Both the position numbers and the translations under genes were made by a program. Below are positions 12,369 to 25,500 of a DNA stretch of 64,000 nucleotides, one piece after another (position 1 is the first letter of the stretch; every line of letters starts with the position of its first letter). Origin of the DNA: Aplysia californica (lineage: Eukaryota > Mollusca > Gastropoda > Aplysiida > Aplysiidae); assembly GCF_000002075.1 (NCBI RefSeq), contig NW_004797816.1, positions 258,380 to 322,379 on the forward strand. Reading direction: 5' to 3'. The notes under the pieces were generated by a model. The model was given only the letters and a program-made list of their open reading frames with translations, made no database searches and was not told the DNA's origin.

Positions 12369-12478
12369 CTTTTGGGCTGACCATGAATCATTAAAATTAA
12401 AAGGTATAAAAACCAAGAAGCCATTATTGTGCGAGACCAATAAGAACTGCTTTCTTTCACTGAACTTTCAGGTGCCTG

Positions 12479-13275
12479 TACAGTGGAACTCGGATTCAAC
12501 GAAGTCGCCAGGCCTGACCTAAAATCTCGTTGAATCCAAGTGTTCGTTATATAGCAAACATGAGGTTTTGTGTAGATAATTACAGGCACTGAGCAAGTAA
12601 TGTATAAAGAGAAGTCACAAATAGTGCCTGAAATGCCGGCAAAAAAAAAAGACAGATTCGTTCAAATGCATTCCTGTGTCATCTCGATTGTTTACCACAA
12701 AGTTGTGTTGCTGTGTAGATCCTAGCATAACGGCAACTTTTGATTTCATAGACAAGCGCACAATTCATTACGAAGATCTATGTCAAGACTAGTTTATCAT
12801 TATAATAATGATCAGTTGCCGAGGAGAAAAAAAGACTTGACGCGTTTGTATCTGCGACGTTCAACGCCCGGATCGCTAGTGCGCCCCCTCCCTCCCCGAC
12901 ACACACACACAGTCACATGTGTGCAGGCCGCCCATCCGACTCCGACACACGCCAGAGTAGACACGTGCGCGAGCCAACAACGTATGTGTTGGTATGAAAA
13001 AAAAGGCCGCTGATTGGTCGCATGCAATCGGCTAAGTGAATAATGGTTCACGATGCAGTTGCAATGGATGGTTTCTGGGAATAGATGAAGTTCGTTCTGG
13101 GAGAAAAATGAGCGAAGCCACGTCTGCGGGGGCAGTTCACCCTGGAAGCGACCTCGCTGATTTAAGTGCTCGTTGAATCCGGGTTATTTTTATTTATTTT
13201 AAAGAAGAAAAAAAAACCCAGGGAATCTATCTCATCTCGTTGAATCCGAGCTCGTTAAATCCGAGTTCCACTGTA
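12479..13275. mobile_element. TA-flanked MITE with 22-bp inverted ends
   Basis: The left end is TA plus CAGTGGAACTCGGATTCAAC at 12481 and the right end, read on the minus strand, is CAGTGGAACTCGGATTTAAC ending at 13273 followed by TA. One mismatch in about 22 bp, with TA duplicated on both sides, fits a Tc1/mariner/pogo-type element. No transposase is visible in the 793 bp. Subterminal copies of a GTTGAATCCGAG-like word recur, and a 5' relative lies at 7405. Confidence 0.8.
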
Positions 13276-13759
13276 CCTATGTATGCATTGCCAACACACT
13301 GGTGTAGTATCAGATCGTGGACATTTTCTTTTTCTGACAAGTGTGCACTGTGGGGATTGTAAAAGAAAGGTGTGCTGTTCAAAAATGGATACATTATTCA
13401 TTATAAAACTAGACAGTGAAAGTGACATGCAAGTCCGTTGTGCCGAAAAAAAACCCACTGGTTTTGTGTGTATCTGTAAAGCAGGCTATACTATTTGAGT
13501 GTGACGTGAGGGTTGCTGACAAAATTACTTGTCAAAATTCGTGAAAAGAGATATCGTGTAGTGTTCGTGTGTATTTTTTCCCCTCCTGCCCCAGAACATC
13601 TATGAATAGAGGGGGAGAGATTTTTCTAACTGGTCTTCTGGTGTCAGGGCCCAACAGTTTATTGATTTTTGGAGGACTGATTAGTCCAGGAACTGAACAT
13701 AGCAAGAGCTGAACCAAGATAGGCATGCATACTGGTTGTTGAAGACCTAGCGAAATTGA

Positions 13760-13935
13760 ATGACGGACTGGGTGGTTTGCTCACGATCTCTGAGTCGGTC
13801 TGAAAAATATTTATCGCCCTTATCTATCTCTCCTCCATTTCTTTGTATGCTACTCTCTTTACTCTCTAGTAAAACCTCTAATCTTCATCACTTGTACGAC
13901 CTATTTGTGTTGAAAGTGCCATAAAACTTAAATTT
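13760..13935 (+). repeat. LINE 3'-tail repeat, family B, copy 3
   Basis: Plus-strand copy: GGGTGGTTTGCTCACGATCT, CT-rich centre, then CACTTGTACGACC and TTGAAAGTGCCATAAAACTT, ending in an A/T-rich tail near 13935. Confidence 0.6.
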
Positions 13936-14390
13936 TTAAAAACCGAAAACAAACAAAACCAAGGCATGCCAGACTTGACAGATTCAAGGGAGTGAGTTTC
14001 ACTGTACCATAGACAAGAAATTTTTTTTTTTTAAAGCAATAAAATAACATATAAATCTACACATTCATTCAGATTCATACAAGACTTGACCAAAATACTG
14101 TACAAAATGTTTATTTTCAATTTTCAACATGTCTGATCTTCATAAAAATGTTGAAGTCCATCACAGTGCAGACAATGCAGACGTCATCGCATCTGACAAT
14201 TTTCCAGCTAATGCATCTGTGAAAGAAGAAAAGCAGAGTAGAGTTGACAACCATTCTCAAAGGTTCTCAATATTTTTGCAAACTGTTGTAACATTGAATA
14301 TGAAAAAGTGCTGAATTTGTGACCTTAAGAGAGGGAGAAATATCTTTGAAATTTTATTTAACTTCCCACACACAAATTCAAATTCACCTT

Positions 14391-15251
14391 TTAACTCACC
14401 CAGGACGCGTGCCGTGGCTGCGGGACAAGTATATTGACGCTACCAGCGAAAAACAACGGGTAAATCACGCAACATATGCGAGAAGTGGCCTCAGAATAAC
14501 GCAGTCACCACTCTTACACCATTAGCTGCAATCTAAGTTTTGATAGGAAGCGAACCAAACTTTTGGTAAATAAAAAAACTACGACCACCCCAGAACAACG
14601 AAAATAGCAATTCCTCTTCAGTGAAACTGAACATGAATGCACATCGAAAACGAAAGTGTAAGCGTAAGAACAGACGAAACGACTTCGAAATTTTTGATGA
14701 CGCAGACTCTGATATATCAGATACTGAATATGACTCTGATGGGGATCCACAATTTGTGGTAAAACAACGAAATAAGGATAGATTGACTAGATCTAGTGAT
14801 AGTGAGTCAACTGACGACAGTTATGTTTCAGACCATGACCAACCAGATCCATCCAAAAGGAAGATCTGCTACTAAAAGTAAAGACAAATGTACTGAAATT
14901 GAAGAAGTTTTAGATCTACAAGATGTTACAATAGCAAGTGTTGCAGCTGGGGATGGTTGTGATGATGACACGGCTGTATTTCATTTATTTTTTGCATGTA
15001 TATAATGTCTCCAAAATTTATGCGCAAGATAAAATTTTATCAAAATCTACATGGGTGTATTTAAAAAACTAATAAAGATAATGACTTCACTTTTATTTTT
15101 GTTGGAAACCTTGTCATTTCAGTAAAAACATATCCAAAGGAGAAAGTGATAGCTTTATTAGTTTTTGAGATACAGCTTATCAAAATATGCCCCGAAATGC
15201 CCGTCTTGAGAGGTTGTGCTCCGAAATTTCCGTCAGTCTCCAGTGAGTTAA
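14391..15251 (+). mobile_element. piggyBac-type element with TTAACTCAC ends
   Basis: Starts TTAACTCACCCAGGACG (14391) and ends, read inward, TTAACTCACTGGAGACTG (15251), with TTAA at both extremes. Inside, an ORF at 14621-14875 encodes a basic then acidic stretch (RKRKCKRKNRRNDFEIFDDA followed by many D/S/E residues), as in piggyBac transposase N-termini. The DDE core is missing, leaving about 860 bp. Confidence 0.78.
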
Positions 15252-16569
15252 AATACAAGTAGTAGACCTGCATGTGAGCCTCAACCAGATTGTCTGAAAA
15301 TTTTGTGCAACCCCCCCCCCCCCTAACTTTAGAGCTTTTAAATTGTGGGTGTCATAAAAGGAAGGATTTCCGAGTAACGAGCGACCACCCGAACAAACAC
15401 AATAAAGAAAAGACCTAACCCTAACCAAAACCCTATCGGCCTACCCCTAGGCCTAACCCAAAAAAGAACCTGCAACTGCTCTCATGTAAAAAGGCCAGCA
15501 CAAGTCAAAAAAAAAAAAAAAGGAAAGAAATAAGCACACTCCAAAACAAACAAGGAGCATTTATAATTTATAATAAAAATAATATGGCCTATATTGTTTG
15601 ATTTACAATAGAATTGGATAAAGATCTATGAATCCTCAATATAGATCTCAGTGATCTAAATAAATCTAGATCTAGATCTAGTAGAACAAGTGAATAGGAA
15701 TAGATCTAGAATCTAGGCCTTGAACGAGAAATCCGCATCCGCATCCGATTCCGAAGAGAGGGACTCAGCTGAGTCTAGGGGGCTAGATGATCTAGATCTA
15801 GATTAGATCTTTATTTTAAGTAAATAATTCACGCACCTGATAAAATGCGTTTTACCAACATTAATATTACAGCACAACCTATAATATGGTTTGACCCAAT
15901 AGAATTGGAATATGAATCCTCCATTGAGGTCTATAATGATCTATATATAAATCTCGATCTAGAGTAGAACAAGCGAGTCGGACTTGAAAGAAGCCACATG
16001 ATCTGAACAATCAGTAAACAAACGAAATTCAAAATGGCCGCTCGAGCAAGAAACTGAAAGAAGATACTTTAAGTCGTCGTACTTTTTCGTATTCGTATTT
16101 CTACTCAGGTTCCGACAATTATGTTGGAAACGCCGACGTCGGCAGCCGGCGGTGTGCGCGTCGGCAGCCGACACGAAAACGAAAGTGCCGACAAAGCCGA
16201 CGGGAGAAAAAGGGGTCGCTGGCACACGGCCAGGCCTCGCACTTCGAACATTGACTAATACAGGTGGGCCTAGCGATAGCATCGGCTGGTTCGCGGGTCA
16301 GGGTCGCGATTGTCCGATTTCAGACGATTGTCGGCAAACATGCAGGTCTAAAGTAGAGGTAAACAAATTTTTGATGGGGGGGGGGGGGGGGGCGGCGGCG
16401 CCGCCAACAAAGGTGGACAATCTAAATCATATATATCCTCCGATCTTTAGTAGGATAAGAGGAACCAAAACAAAATCATCACACTATGACATTCTCTAGA
16501 AAATAAACAATACAAGCACAATGCAGGCAGTCACCAAAATATCCGCCACTTCAAATTCTGCACTCTTAC
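15252..16569. other. GNL3 3' flank with AGATCT-rich stretch
   Basis: Runs of AGATCT/TCTAGA words at about 15595-15810 and 15935-15965, a poly-A run at 15507-15523, and poly-G at 16376-16392. The last coding exon of GNL3 should lie in or below this stretch, but I could not place it. Confidence 0.5.
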
Positions 16570-19500
16570 CAGCTTTCTTTTTCTTCTTTTTTGTTTTTCT
16601 GTCCAAAATTTTCTTGTCTTTCTTGGTGATGAGGCCTCCGACAGTTTTGAGAGAGTTCCTCTCTTTCAAGTTTCTGTGTCGGAAGTCAATCTGGGCAGTT
16701 GGGGCTTTCTTTTCAAGTCCTGGCTTCTTCCTGGCACTAGGGACCACACTCACACCTTTCAGCTGAAAGCAGAAGGGTTTTAAACTTTCAGATTTTCATC
16801 TCAAACAGTGAATCAAATGTCAAAGATTCTGTCAGATAAAAAACTGAGAATTGAAGTGAGTACTATGATGCAAACCATCCCATTCGACTAGGGCTACGGG
16901 TCAAATTTGGTATTAAAACTTAAAAAATGAAAGGTACGTCCTACATTCATAGGTAGAAAAGCTTTTAAAACATGGGAAGTGAGTGCTTTGTTTTGTTTTT
17001 AGTAAATTTTATGGCACTCGCAACTGCATAAGGTCATATGAGCGCGCGGGACACGTTAAACATTTTCAGTTGATAGGAAATTTTTTATTTTGTGCGGGTA
17101 GCAGCCGAAGTCTACTCTTATAGATCTTTTACCACCACAGGGTCTTTAACGAGCCGAACTTACACATGGGATGCGCAGAAAATGGTGAGGAAAGCAGAGA
17201 CAGAACGTTGTTAGAGAGCAGTGAAGGAGGTTAAAGGAGAACACTTTAAAGAAGAAAATTTTCCGTCCCTGTCAGGTATCAAACCCAGGACCTATTGAAT
17301 GAGAGGCGAACACCATAACCTCTAGACCCGGAGAGCCCCCTGGTAGTGAGTGCATCTAGCTTTTTCATTTCATTTGTACTTAAGAAATACTGATCTCGTT
17401 TGGAAGCATCCTGAGATATCTTTTATGTCATGGATATATACTTAAGCTGCTGGTATCAAAATGTGAGTCAGCTAAGTACAAAAATTATTTTAAAAATAAA
17501 ACTAGAGTTAGAAAAGAGGGTGGGAAAAAGAGTATTTGAAGGAATGACACAATGAAAGAAGCAACTATCAGTGAAGACAAGTTTCTCAAAATCTGACAAC
17601 CCCCCCCCCCCCCCTATGTCACAAAGTCAGAGACTGACAGGATCCATCCCCCCCCCCCCCCCCCCCAAACTCTGTTAGCAATACCTCATCAGCATCTATT
17701 GAGTCATCCTCCATTACTTCATCATCAGCATTTTCTTCATCATCTTCATCAGAGCCATCTCCCATGTCATCCTCATCAACAACATCATCCTCCTTGTCGA
17801 GATCCTTCTCTTGGAGCACAGCTGTTAGAGGAGACATGCCCGGGACTAGCATGTGTTGGGCCCCAGCTGCGGGCAGGTCTGGAAAAATAAAAGAAAAAAG
17901 AAAAGAATGTAAGCAGACAAAAACCACAGAAGCGTCACCCTTATCATTTTGCTCTCACTGCCCATTTGTTACCACTTCTTTACTCACGAGTACATTTTAC
18001 TTGATTACTATACTTTTGCAGCAATCTGTACTGTTTGGGAAGGGAGTGTAAAACCACATGCAAACGATTGACCTGTGGGGTCAGAGATTTACACCAAAAA
18101 AATTATCACAGCTCTGAACAATTTTAACCAAAATCACCATCTCCTTACCAAACTCATTGCAATTCTGCATACAGTATAATCCGCTTATAAATATCAACAT
18201 GCTCCACGAAGTAATGTCGATATATAAAATATAAAGCCAAAGAGGAAAAAACAAGGGAAAGTCAGCGGTAAATAGACAACACTACTTTTTAAGCTGGTTG
18301 CTTCCCTTGATTCTTACATTACATAGTGAAACTAACAAGAGGCAGAGGGGTGGGGCAGGAGTTGGAGTTACAGCACCAAAGACCGAGCAATGCGAGGCGC
18401 ACACGACACACCAGCGCAAACTTTGTGGTAGCATCCTTGTAAGGCCTGTTTATGACCGCTTGCTGGGGAAAATGGAAAGGCAAGGCACTGACTTGCTGAC
18501 CAGGGCACTTGCCAGCGACAGACTGAGAATGGAATGGGGAAGGGAAGTGAGCGATTGGTAGTGGGGATAGGGAGGCGATGCCCAGCACGCGAGACGCTCA
18601 AGTCTGTGAGGCACTGTACTGTGTCGGAGACTACACCACCATGTAGGCCTACATGATCTACTAAAGCCTGACGTTATCAGAGATGCCAACCACAGAAAAC
18701 CGAAATGAGTATTGGGAAATATGAAAATGTGTATTTTCAGGGGAAAATGTGTATTCCCCACGACCGATCAACTAGTAATAGTAAAACTTACTAGCTCACC
18801 AGCTCGAAAAAGGGAGCACACACGAGAACAATATATATGTATGCAGTCAACAACATGCCAGTGTTCAATGTCGTACAGGGGTCTTGTTTGACTTAAGTAT
18901 TTCAATCTATTATATATTTTCCTCTAATTATTACATAAAAAATAAATCCTGCTTTGAGAGTTCGGAAGGGTCTAGAACAAGAATTTCGACTATCAAGAAC
19001 CAGTCTGGGTGTCATGATTCATTTATGAACTGAAAGACTCAAATTATTGCTCAAACTCAGAGAACAGCAATAACTTGAAAGGCTCAAGTAGACCTGTGCA
19101 CTGTGAGAGTTGTAACAACTGTGGGAGGACCAGATGCAGTGACACCGAAAACCTGCCAGTCTTGAACAGAAAGCTACAACATACACCGTAGGTATAATTT
19201 ACTATCACCCATCCAAGTAGATGTAGGTATAATTTACTATCACCCATCCAAGTAGGTATAATTACTTCCACCCATCAAATGAAACGCGAACACTTTATTT
19301 CAATAACACAGACTTGCAAAGTATGAGGGGGTCCCGATTCCGCACACGGCCTGCACCAACGCACGCTTAGCAGAAAGCTCTAAAAGCTCTAATCAAAGTT
19401 CTGAAATGCGCTTCCAAGTTTTTGTCCTCTGGTGTTGCCTTAAACCCCCCCTATCTTAAACCCAAAAAAAATCAATAATCTCCTCCCCTATTCTGTAGTC

Positions 19501-22500
19501 ATATATTTCGCAGCGTCCGTTACTCCCACCAAAGACGGTCTTTACTCACACGATGCCGCATTTTTTTAATGATGCGAATGCGAGCAGGTTCAGTGACCGG
19601 TCACGATGGCGAGCCAGACAATCTAAAAATTTGACGACGCTTGTATTTTCTTCTTTTTTTTTCCCCCTTTCTACAAGCGACAGCCAAAGCGACGAGTCCG
19701 AGTGTTTATTACATTTTATTTGCACGGCGACATTGCGTTTATACTACACAACCTGCATGCCACGCGTTATCAGACAACTGCTGGCAAACTTCTTGGTGGT
19801 AGCGAAAGCAGATCTTGATTTTCCCGATCGAGCCTCGGTGTCACGTGTCACATACGCTTCCGCCTGCCGCCATAGCTGCCTATACGCGTGAAAGTGAAAC
19901 GTACTCCCCGGACGGGATAAGCTGAACGAATATAATATCACAATGGCGACCGGCAAAAATGAACCTACTGACCTTATCGGACTTGGTTTTCAAATATTCC
20001 AGTTCTGCGATACTGATACTATTTTTAAAGATGGGACTTGAGATAATTAGGTTTACTCGCCCAAGCTGAATCTTGTATTTTTCGCATTCCAGGATGCGTG
20101 GATGCGTATTTTTTCATGAAAAGTCGTATTCGCGTATTTTCGGCAAAAAATCGTACTAAAATACGTAAAATCGTACTGGTTGGCATCTCTGCGTTATGTG
20201 CCAAATAGGTTACTTGGCGGGAATGCAGACTTAATGAAGAACTAATGCGTTGACCGTAAGTGTGCCCCCCCCCCCACCTAATTTAAGTTCGTAGGCTTCG
20301 CCGGGTACCCAGGAAGCATGTCGATACAGCAGAATGGGCCGAAAAAAGTCTATATAAGAGGAATTGTTTAGTGAAGATATTGAGGCAAAAATTTCGTAAT
20401 CGGAAAATATGTCGACATGTCAAAATGTCGATACATCGGCTGTCGATGTAAGTGGATTATACTGTATGCACAGATTTGTACCAGAAAAAGAGAGATAGGG
20501 GTAGGGTTTAGAGGAAGATGAGGATACTTGCACTAATAATAGTTCCTCCATCGGGAACTGATGATGACCTTTAACGTCCAAGGAGGAAGGGACATTTTAG
20601 ACCTAACATGGTAAGGAGAGTAAAGTAAATAATAATAAGCAGCTTGTAATGATTGAAAATGCCACAGCTCACCCACCACACATAGCAACGCCTTACCCTT
20701 CACTTCTTAAGACTGCAAAACGACCACATACATAACCACCTACATGTAGATTTGAGCTAACTTGCACACATATGTTCTAGTTAGCAACAAAGTGACAATG
20801 ATGGTTCTGGGTTTAGTCTTGAAATGGATATAATACAGCAATAAACATCCACTGACCTTTCATCATCTTTGCCTCGTCTTCAGCAATCTCATTAATGTCA
20901 AACTCCTTGGCAAAACCGGACACAATCTTTGCCTCTATATGAACTGATGAGTCTTTTGCATCTGTTTTTTCTGGGGGTGCTGTATAATATGTAATCTTTC
21001 CACTGAAAAAAAAAAAAAGCCAAATACATCAGGAAAGTGGGAAAAAATAACAGACATTTAGGATTATCACGAATAATGAGCTCTTCTCTGAATGAAAACA
21101 GCTTACAAATTTCATTACATATACATTGCGAAATTTGCACATAATAACGAAAAGATTTCTGCATCCCACAGATTTCGCTGTGTAGATACTAGACTGTATA
21201 TGGATCCTGACAGTATCTGACTTTTTGACATAGATCTAGTTCACTGACTACCTAGTGAGCACGCCTGGTTCTCTCAGTATAAATTTTTCAAAGTACAGAC
21301 TGGAATTTAAAATTTAAAAAAGCAGTCAGTCAATGTTGTTGGGCTTATCCCGCTTCTCTGTTTGCTCAAGGATGGTCCAGTGATCAGTTCTAGTTCTGTT
21401 TTTTTCTTCTTTCTTACCCTAAAACTCAACAACTACGTCCGGGTCCGATTCCTCATACTGACAAGGCCTAGTTCAGGAGCCACAAATATCTTTTTGATTT
21501 CTGTGACCTACTTATGAAAAAAACCAGGAGAGATTGCGGATGTGCACAAACCATCATGAAAAAAACCTGGAAGAAATCCTACCGAACTCCACAAGAGGCA
21601 CCAAGGCACCATTCATTAACTCACTGAGCACCACGCCCTGATTTGCATCCAAGCCCCAAAGGACCACCCAGTTGGTTAAACAGGATATCAACAAGCTAGT
21701 TCTGTGTGGTTTGTGTATATTCACCTTTTTTAGTGCGAATAAACGAGATATTTGTCCAACGGACTGAACAACTAAAAGTAAGGAACTTTCGCAGAGTTTC
21801 TCGAAAGCAAAGCATGGCACGGCGAGGTGTCCCTAAGTTTATTAACTCTTGATAATTTTGGTTCAAATTTAAGTGACAGTAAAATATCAGATAGATAACT
21901 TCATAAATCAAAATGCATTTTTAAACTGCTGGGTTTACTTTATAGTCAATTACAATTGAACCAGCATATGCTGCGGTCACGGTTTACGGCGCGTATTTTA
22001 CCAAACCGCATATGGTGCGGGAGCGGGGCTAGGTGAGTTAACATCTCACTTTGCATGTCTTACGCCCTCTATGCCCCCCACACTAACCTGTTCCAGTCCT
22101 GAAGTAATACTCGTGCGGCACGAGTCACATCAGGAACTCCACCCTTCTTCAGCTTGCCCATCCTGCGGGCCAGCAAAGTGAGAAACTCGACTGTGTCCTT
22201 GTAGTCTGGAACATTGTAGTGGAGCATCATCTGAAAAGAAAACAGAAATCGACCATGAAATCAAGGCACAAGGTGACCCTACCCAGAACAGGGGTCTTCT
22301 ACTTTGTTCCCATCCTCACCTAGGATAATTCATACAATGACCTCCCCACCTACTGACTGCCTGAATGAAAGAAATAGGGCTATAGGGATACCTAACACAC
22401 ACACAAAATTTCGTCCTCTTACAAAGCAAAAGATTTCCGTACGTTTATTTCTTCTGTATCCACGCACATGTGTGTGAGAGTACGAGGTGCCTCAGAAAAG

Positions 22501-25500
22501 TTCCAGGACTGACATCATAAAACATTTATTTCAAACCCAAACTCCACACAGAGTTTTCCCTCTTCAAAGTAATCCCCTGGAATCCATGCACTTTCCCATC
22601 CTTCTCTGCCACTAATGCATGCACTCCTGAAAAGACGCCACAGCCTTTTTTATGTTGTCCGAAATCTTCAATGGGTGCCCTTGATGACCGCTATGAGTCC
22701 AAAGTTAGTGTCATGTAGATCACATTCTTTGATGTGAGGTAGTGTTGGGCAGTACTGGCGAAACCCAGGGTCAACACTTTCTCGGTACTGGGTGTCGAGA
22801 ACCGCCAGTACCGGCACCGGTAGTGACACCAGTAGGTGACGTAACAGACTTCGCGTCTCGAGTCTCACACCACGATCAGCGCCGCCCGCATACCCCCCCC
22901 CCCCCCCCCCAACGTACACACGTCAGAATTGGAGAGGTGAACTGTGACGCAAAATACCTTTGAAGTTTGCCGCCACGCGGAATAAGACTCTGCATGCAGA
23001 ATTTTTAAAATAATTATCGCCACTAAAAATTGATTTCATTTTCCGAATCAGCGTATAAAAATACACAAAGTGGCTGGCGTGGGACCTGATTTGATGCCAT
23101 AATATTAAATTTTTTAGCAAACTTCGTTTTTGATTGTCAATTTTGAATCTGAAGTCATGTATCCAGGTCACCAGCTGCGTTGTGTGCATCTGATGTCACA
23201 GCTGCTAGGCCAAGGCCTAGGCACACAGCACACTTCCCGTGGCCCGGTTAAAAAACCGTTGATGTCGGCCTATACGTTCTTACTCTCTGCTGAACGTCTA
23301 GGTGTCGGCTCCTTCCTAGAGCCGGTACTGGAGGCCAGGTGCCGGTACTGACACCTCCTTCGGTAGAACCGGGAGTTCCGATACTCGGTACCGGTACCTG
23401 CCCATTCCTAATGTGAGGAAGGATTGTCCACTTTTGAGTTCTTGCCACAAGGCCAGACGATCACCCAACATGTGCACAAAGAGATATTGCAGTGTTTGCT
23501 TCGTTCAGTGCATGAGAAGAGGCGAGAGTTGTTATGGCAGGATGACACGTAGCTGCTTCACATGACAACGTGCCTGCTCACAATGTTCTGAGAAGAACGT
23601 TGCTGTGCTGGAGCAACCTCCCTACTCCCCGACCTGGCTCAGTGTGACATTTTTCTTCTTCCCCAAGCTCAAGGGGGTCATCAATGAGACCAGTTTATAA
23701 AAGATGTGAACGACATTTAAAAAAGCTGTGGTGATGGAACTGCACAGGTTCCCAGAAGAATCCTTCCATGAGTGCGTACCGGTATTAGATGGGCAGAGAA
23801 GGTGGGAAAGTGCATTACATTCCAGGGGGAAAACTAGTGTGACGTGTGGGTTTTAAATAAATCTTTTGTGACATCAATCCTGGAACTTTTTAGTCACACC
23901 AAGTATGCTCTTGTGCATGCATGAGCGATCACAAGCAATGTAAAAAGTTGGACTGTGAGAATACAACGCAGAGAAGTTCCTTACCTGAAATTTCTGACAA
24001 CGTTTCAAAATGGCTTCCACACAAGGGACTGGATCCTGTACAGCTTCCAGCTGTAAATAAAAGCAAATACAACCTCTTATAAACATCAAAATAACTGCGC
24101 TGTGCACCTTAATTACAAATAACATTTTATAAAGGAAAAGCACGTCCTCAAGGAAAAATAATGCGTGTACTAATTTAGCAATAAGGTATTTTAAAAATAA
24201 GTATGAGACACACCAAATCTCAAGGAAAAGCTCAGAGAAACCATTCCATGTGAGCTCACAAGAAATAAGAACGAGAACATAAATGTACAACAAAAACTTG
24301 TCACTGGGGAAGGGGGGGGGGTTTATTTGCATTTTTTTTTAAAAAGGTAAATGAGTGAAATAAGATCTGGCTGTGGAACCTAATTTGACAGTCTTTTCTC
24401 CTCTAAGTGAAAATTTCTTGACCATTTTGTGAGGACCATCAGAGTGACTTTTCGAATAAAGTTAGAATTGTAATTTAAAGTTTTGCTTTGAAAAAAATCC
24501 TTACATCAAGTGAGTTTAGGTGACACACTAAAGACGTGTACAGACCTTGACAACATTCCGCAACACTGCAGCAACGTCTGAGGTGGATGTGGAGAGGACA
24601 ACACCCGGACTGTCCAGCAGTTTGATGTGCTTATCCAGTTGAACACCCTGCATAGCTCTGCACCGGGGAAATCAAAATACCAGGTTGATAAAAGTTTTGT
24701 TACAACAAATGCTCTTTTCAGCACTTCAAAATCAAATCAAAAGTCACATAATCTTTTAAGAAAAACTCTTAAAGCAGCACTCATAACCTACCACAGATTC
24801 TGCCATTATTTTACAAAGAAAGTAGTATAAGGGTACAGACAAATATTTATCTTATTGCTTAATAGGAGAATTTCTTAAATTCATTGATAAAGTAAATGGC
24901 AGATCATTGTACAGAACAATGAAGGACAAACCTTGTAATTCCAGGTACTGCCCCGACATCACAGACCCGCGACCGCTTCAAACTGTTGATAATGCTGCTC
25001 TTTCCGGTGTTAGGGAAACCTGAAAAAAGTAAGAGAATTGACACACTGATAATTAGAGCAATAATACAAAGCACCCTCTTCCAAGCAATGTTTGAGAAAA
25101 CAATTTCTTCTTTTAAATTTTCTTACTAGTTTCCCTGCCCTTTTCCCTTATCAAAGCCATCAGAAAAAAAAACTAAATACATCTGTTAAATCTTACTTGC
25201 TGTGAGTAGAAGTGATTTTTAATTTTAGTTTAACTAGGAAATGAGGAAAACTAACTTTGGCAAGTAGCACCATTTATCAAGAAACCCATTACATGATGAC
25301 AAAATACAATACAAAAACATAATCTCAATCTGTAAAAGTGGTTCTGTTTATTTAGTGCTCTTACATTTCAACACAGAAAATTCATGGAAATTCTCAGCTT
25401 AACCAAGAACCATGTGCCCTATGAAACAAATTAACTAAATAATAAAACAAACAAAGAATGACAAACATCTGCATAGCTTACCCACAACTCCAACATTTAT

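Larger units (their letters stand above)
18170..20466. mobile_element. TA-flanked pogo/mariner-type element, transposase not seen
   Basis: Left end TA plus CAGTATAATCCGCTTATA at 18172; right end, complemented, CAGTATAATCCACTTACA ending 20464, then TA. Recurrent 'gtcgata' words lie inside both ends. The interior is mostly a second element (18678-20191), so the host element itself is about 780 bp. It lies in a GNL3 intron. Confidence 0.72.
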
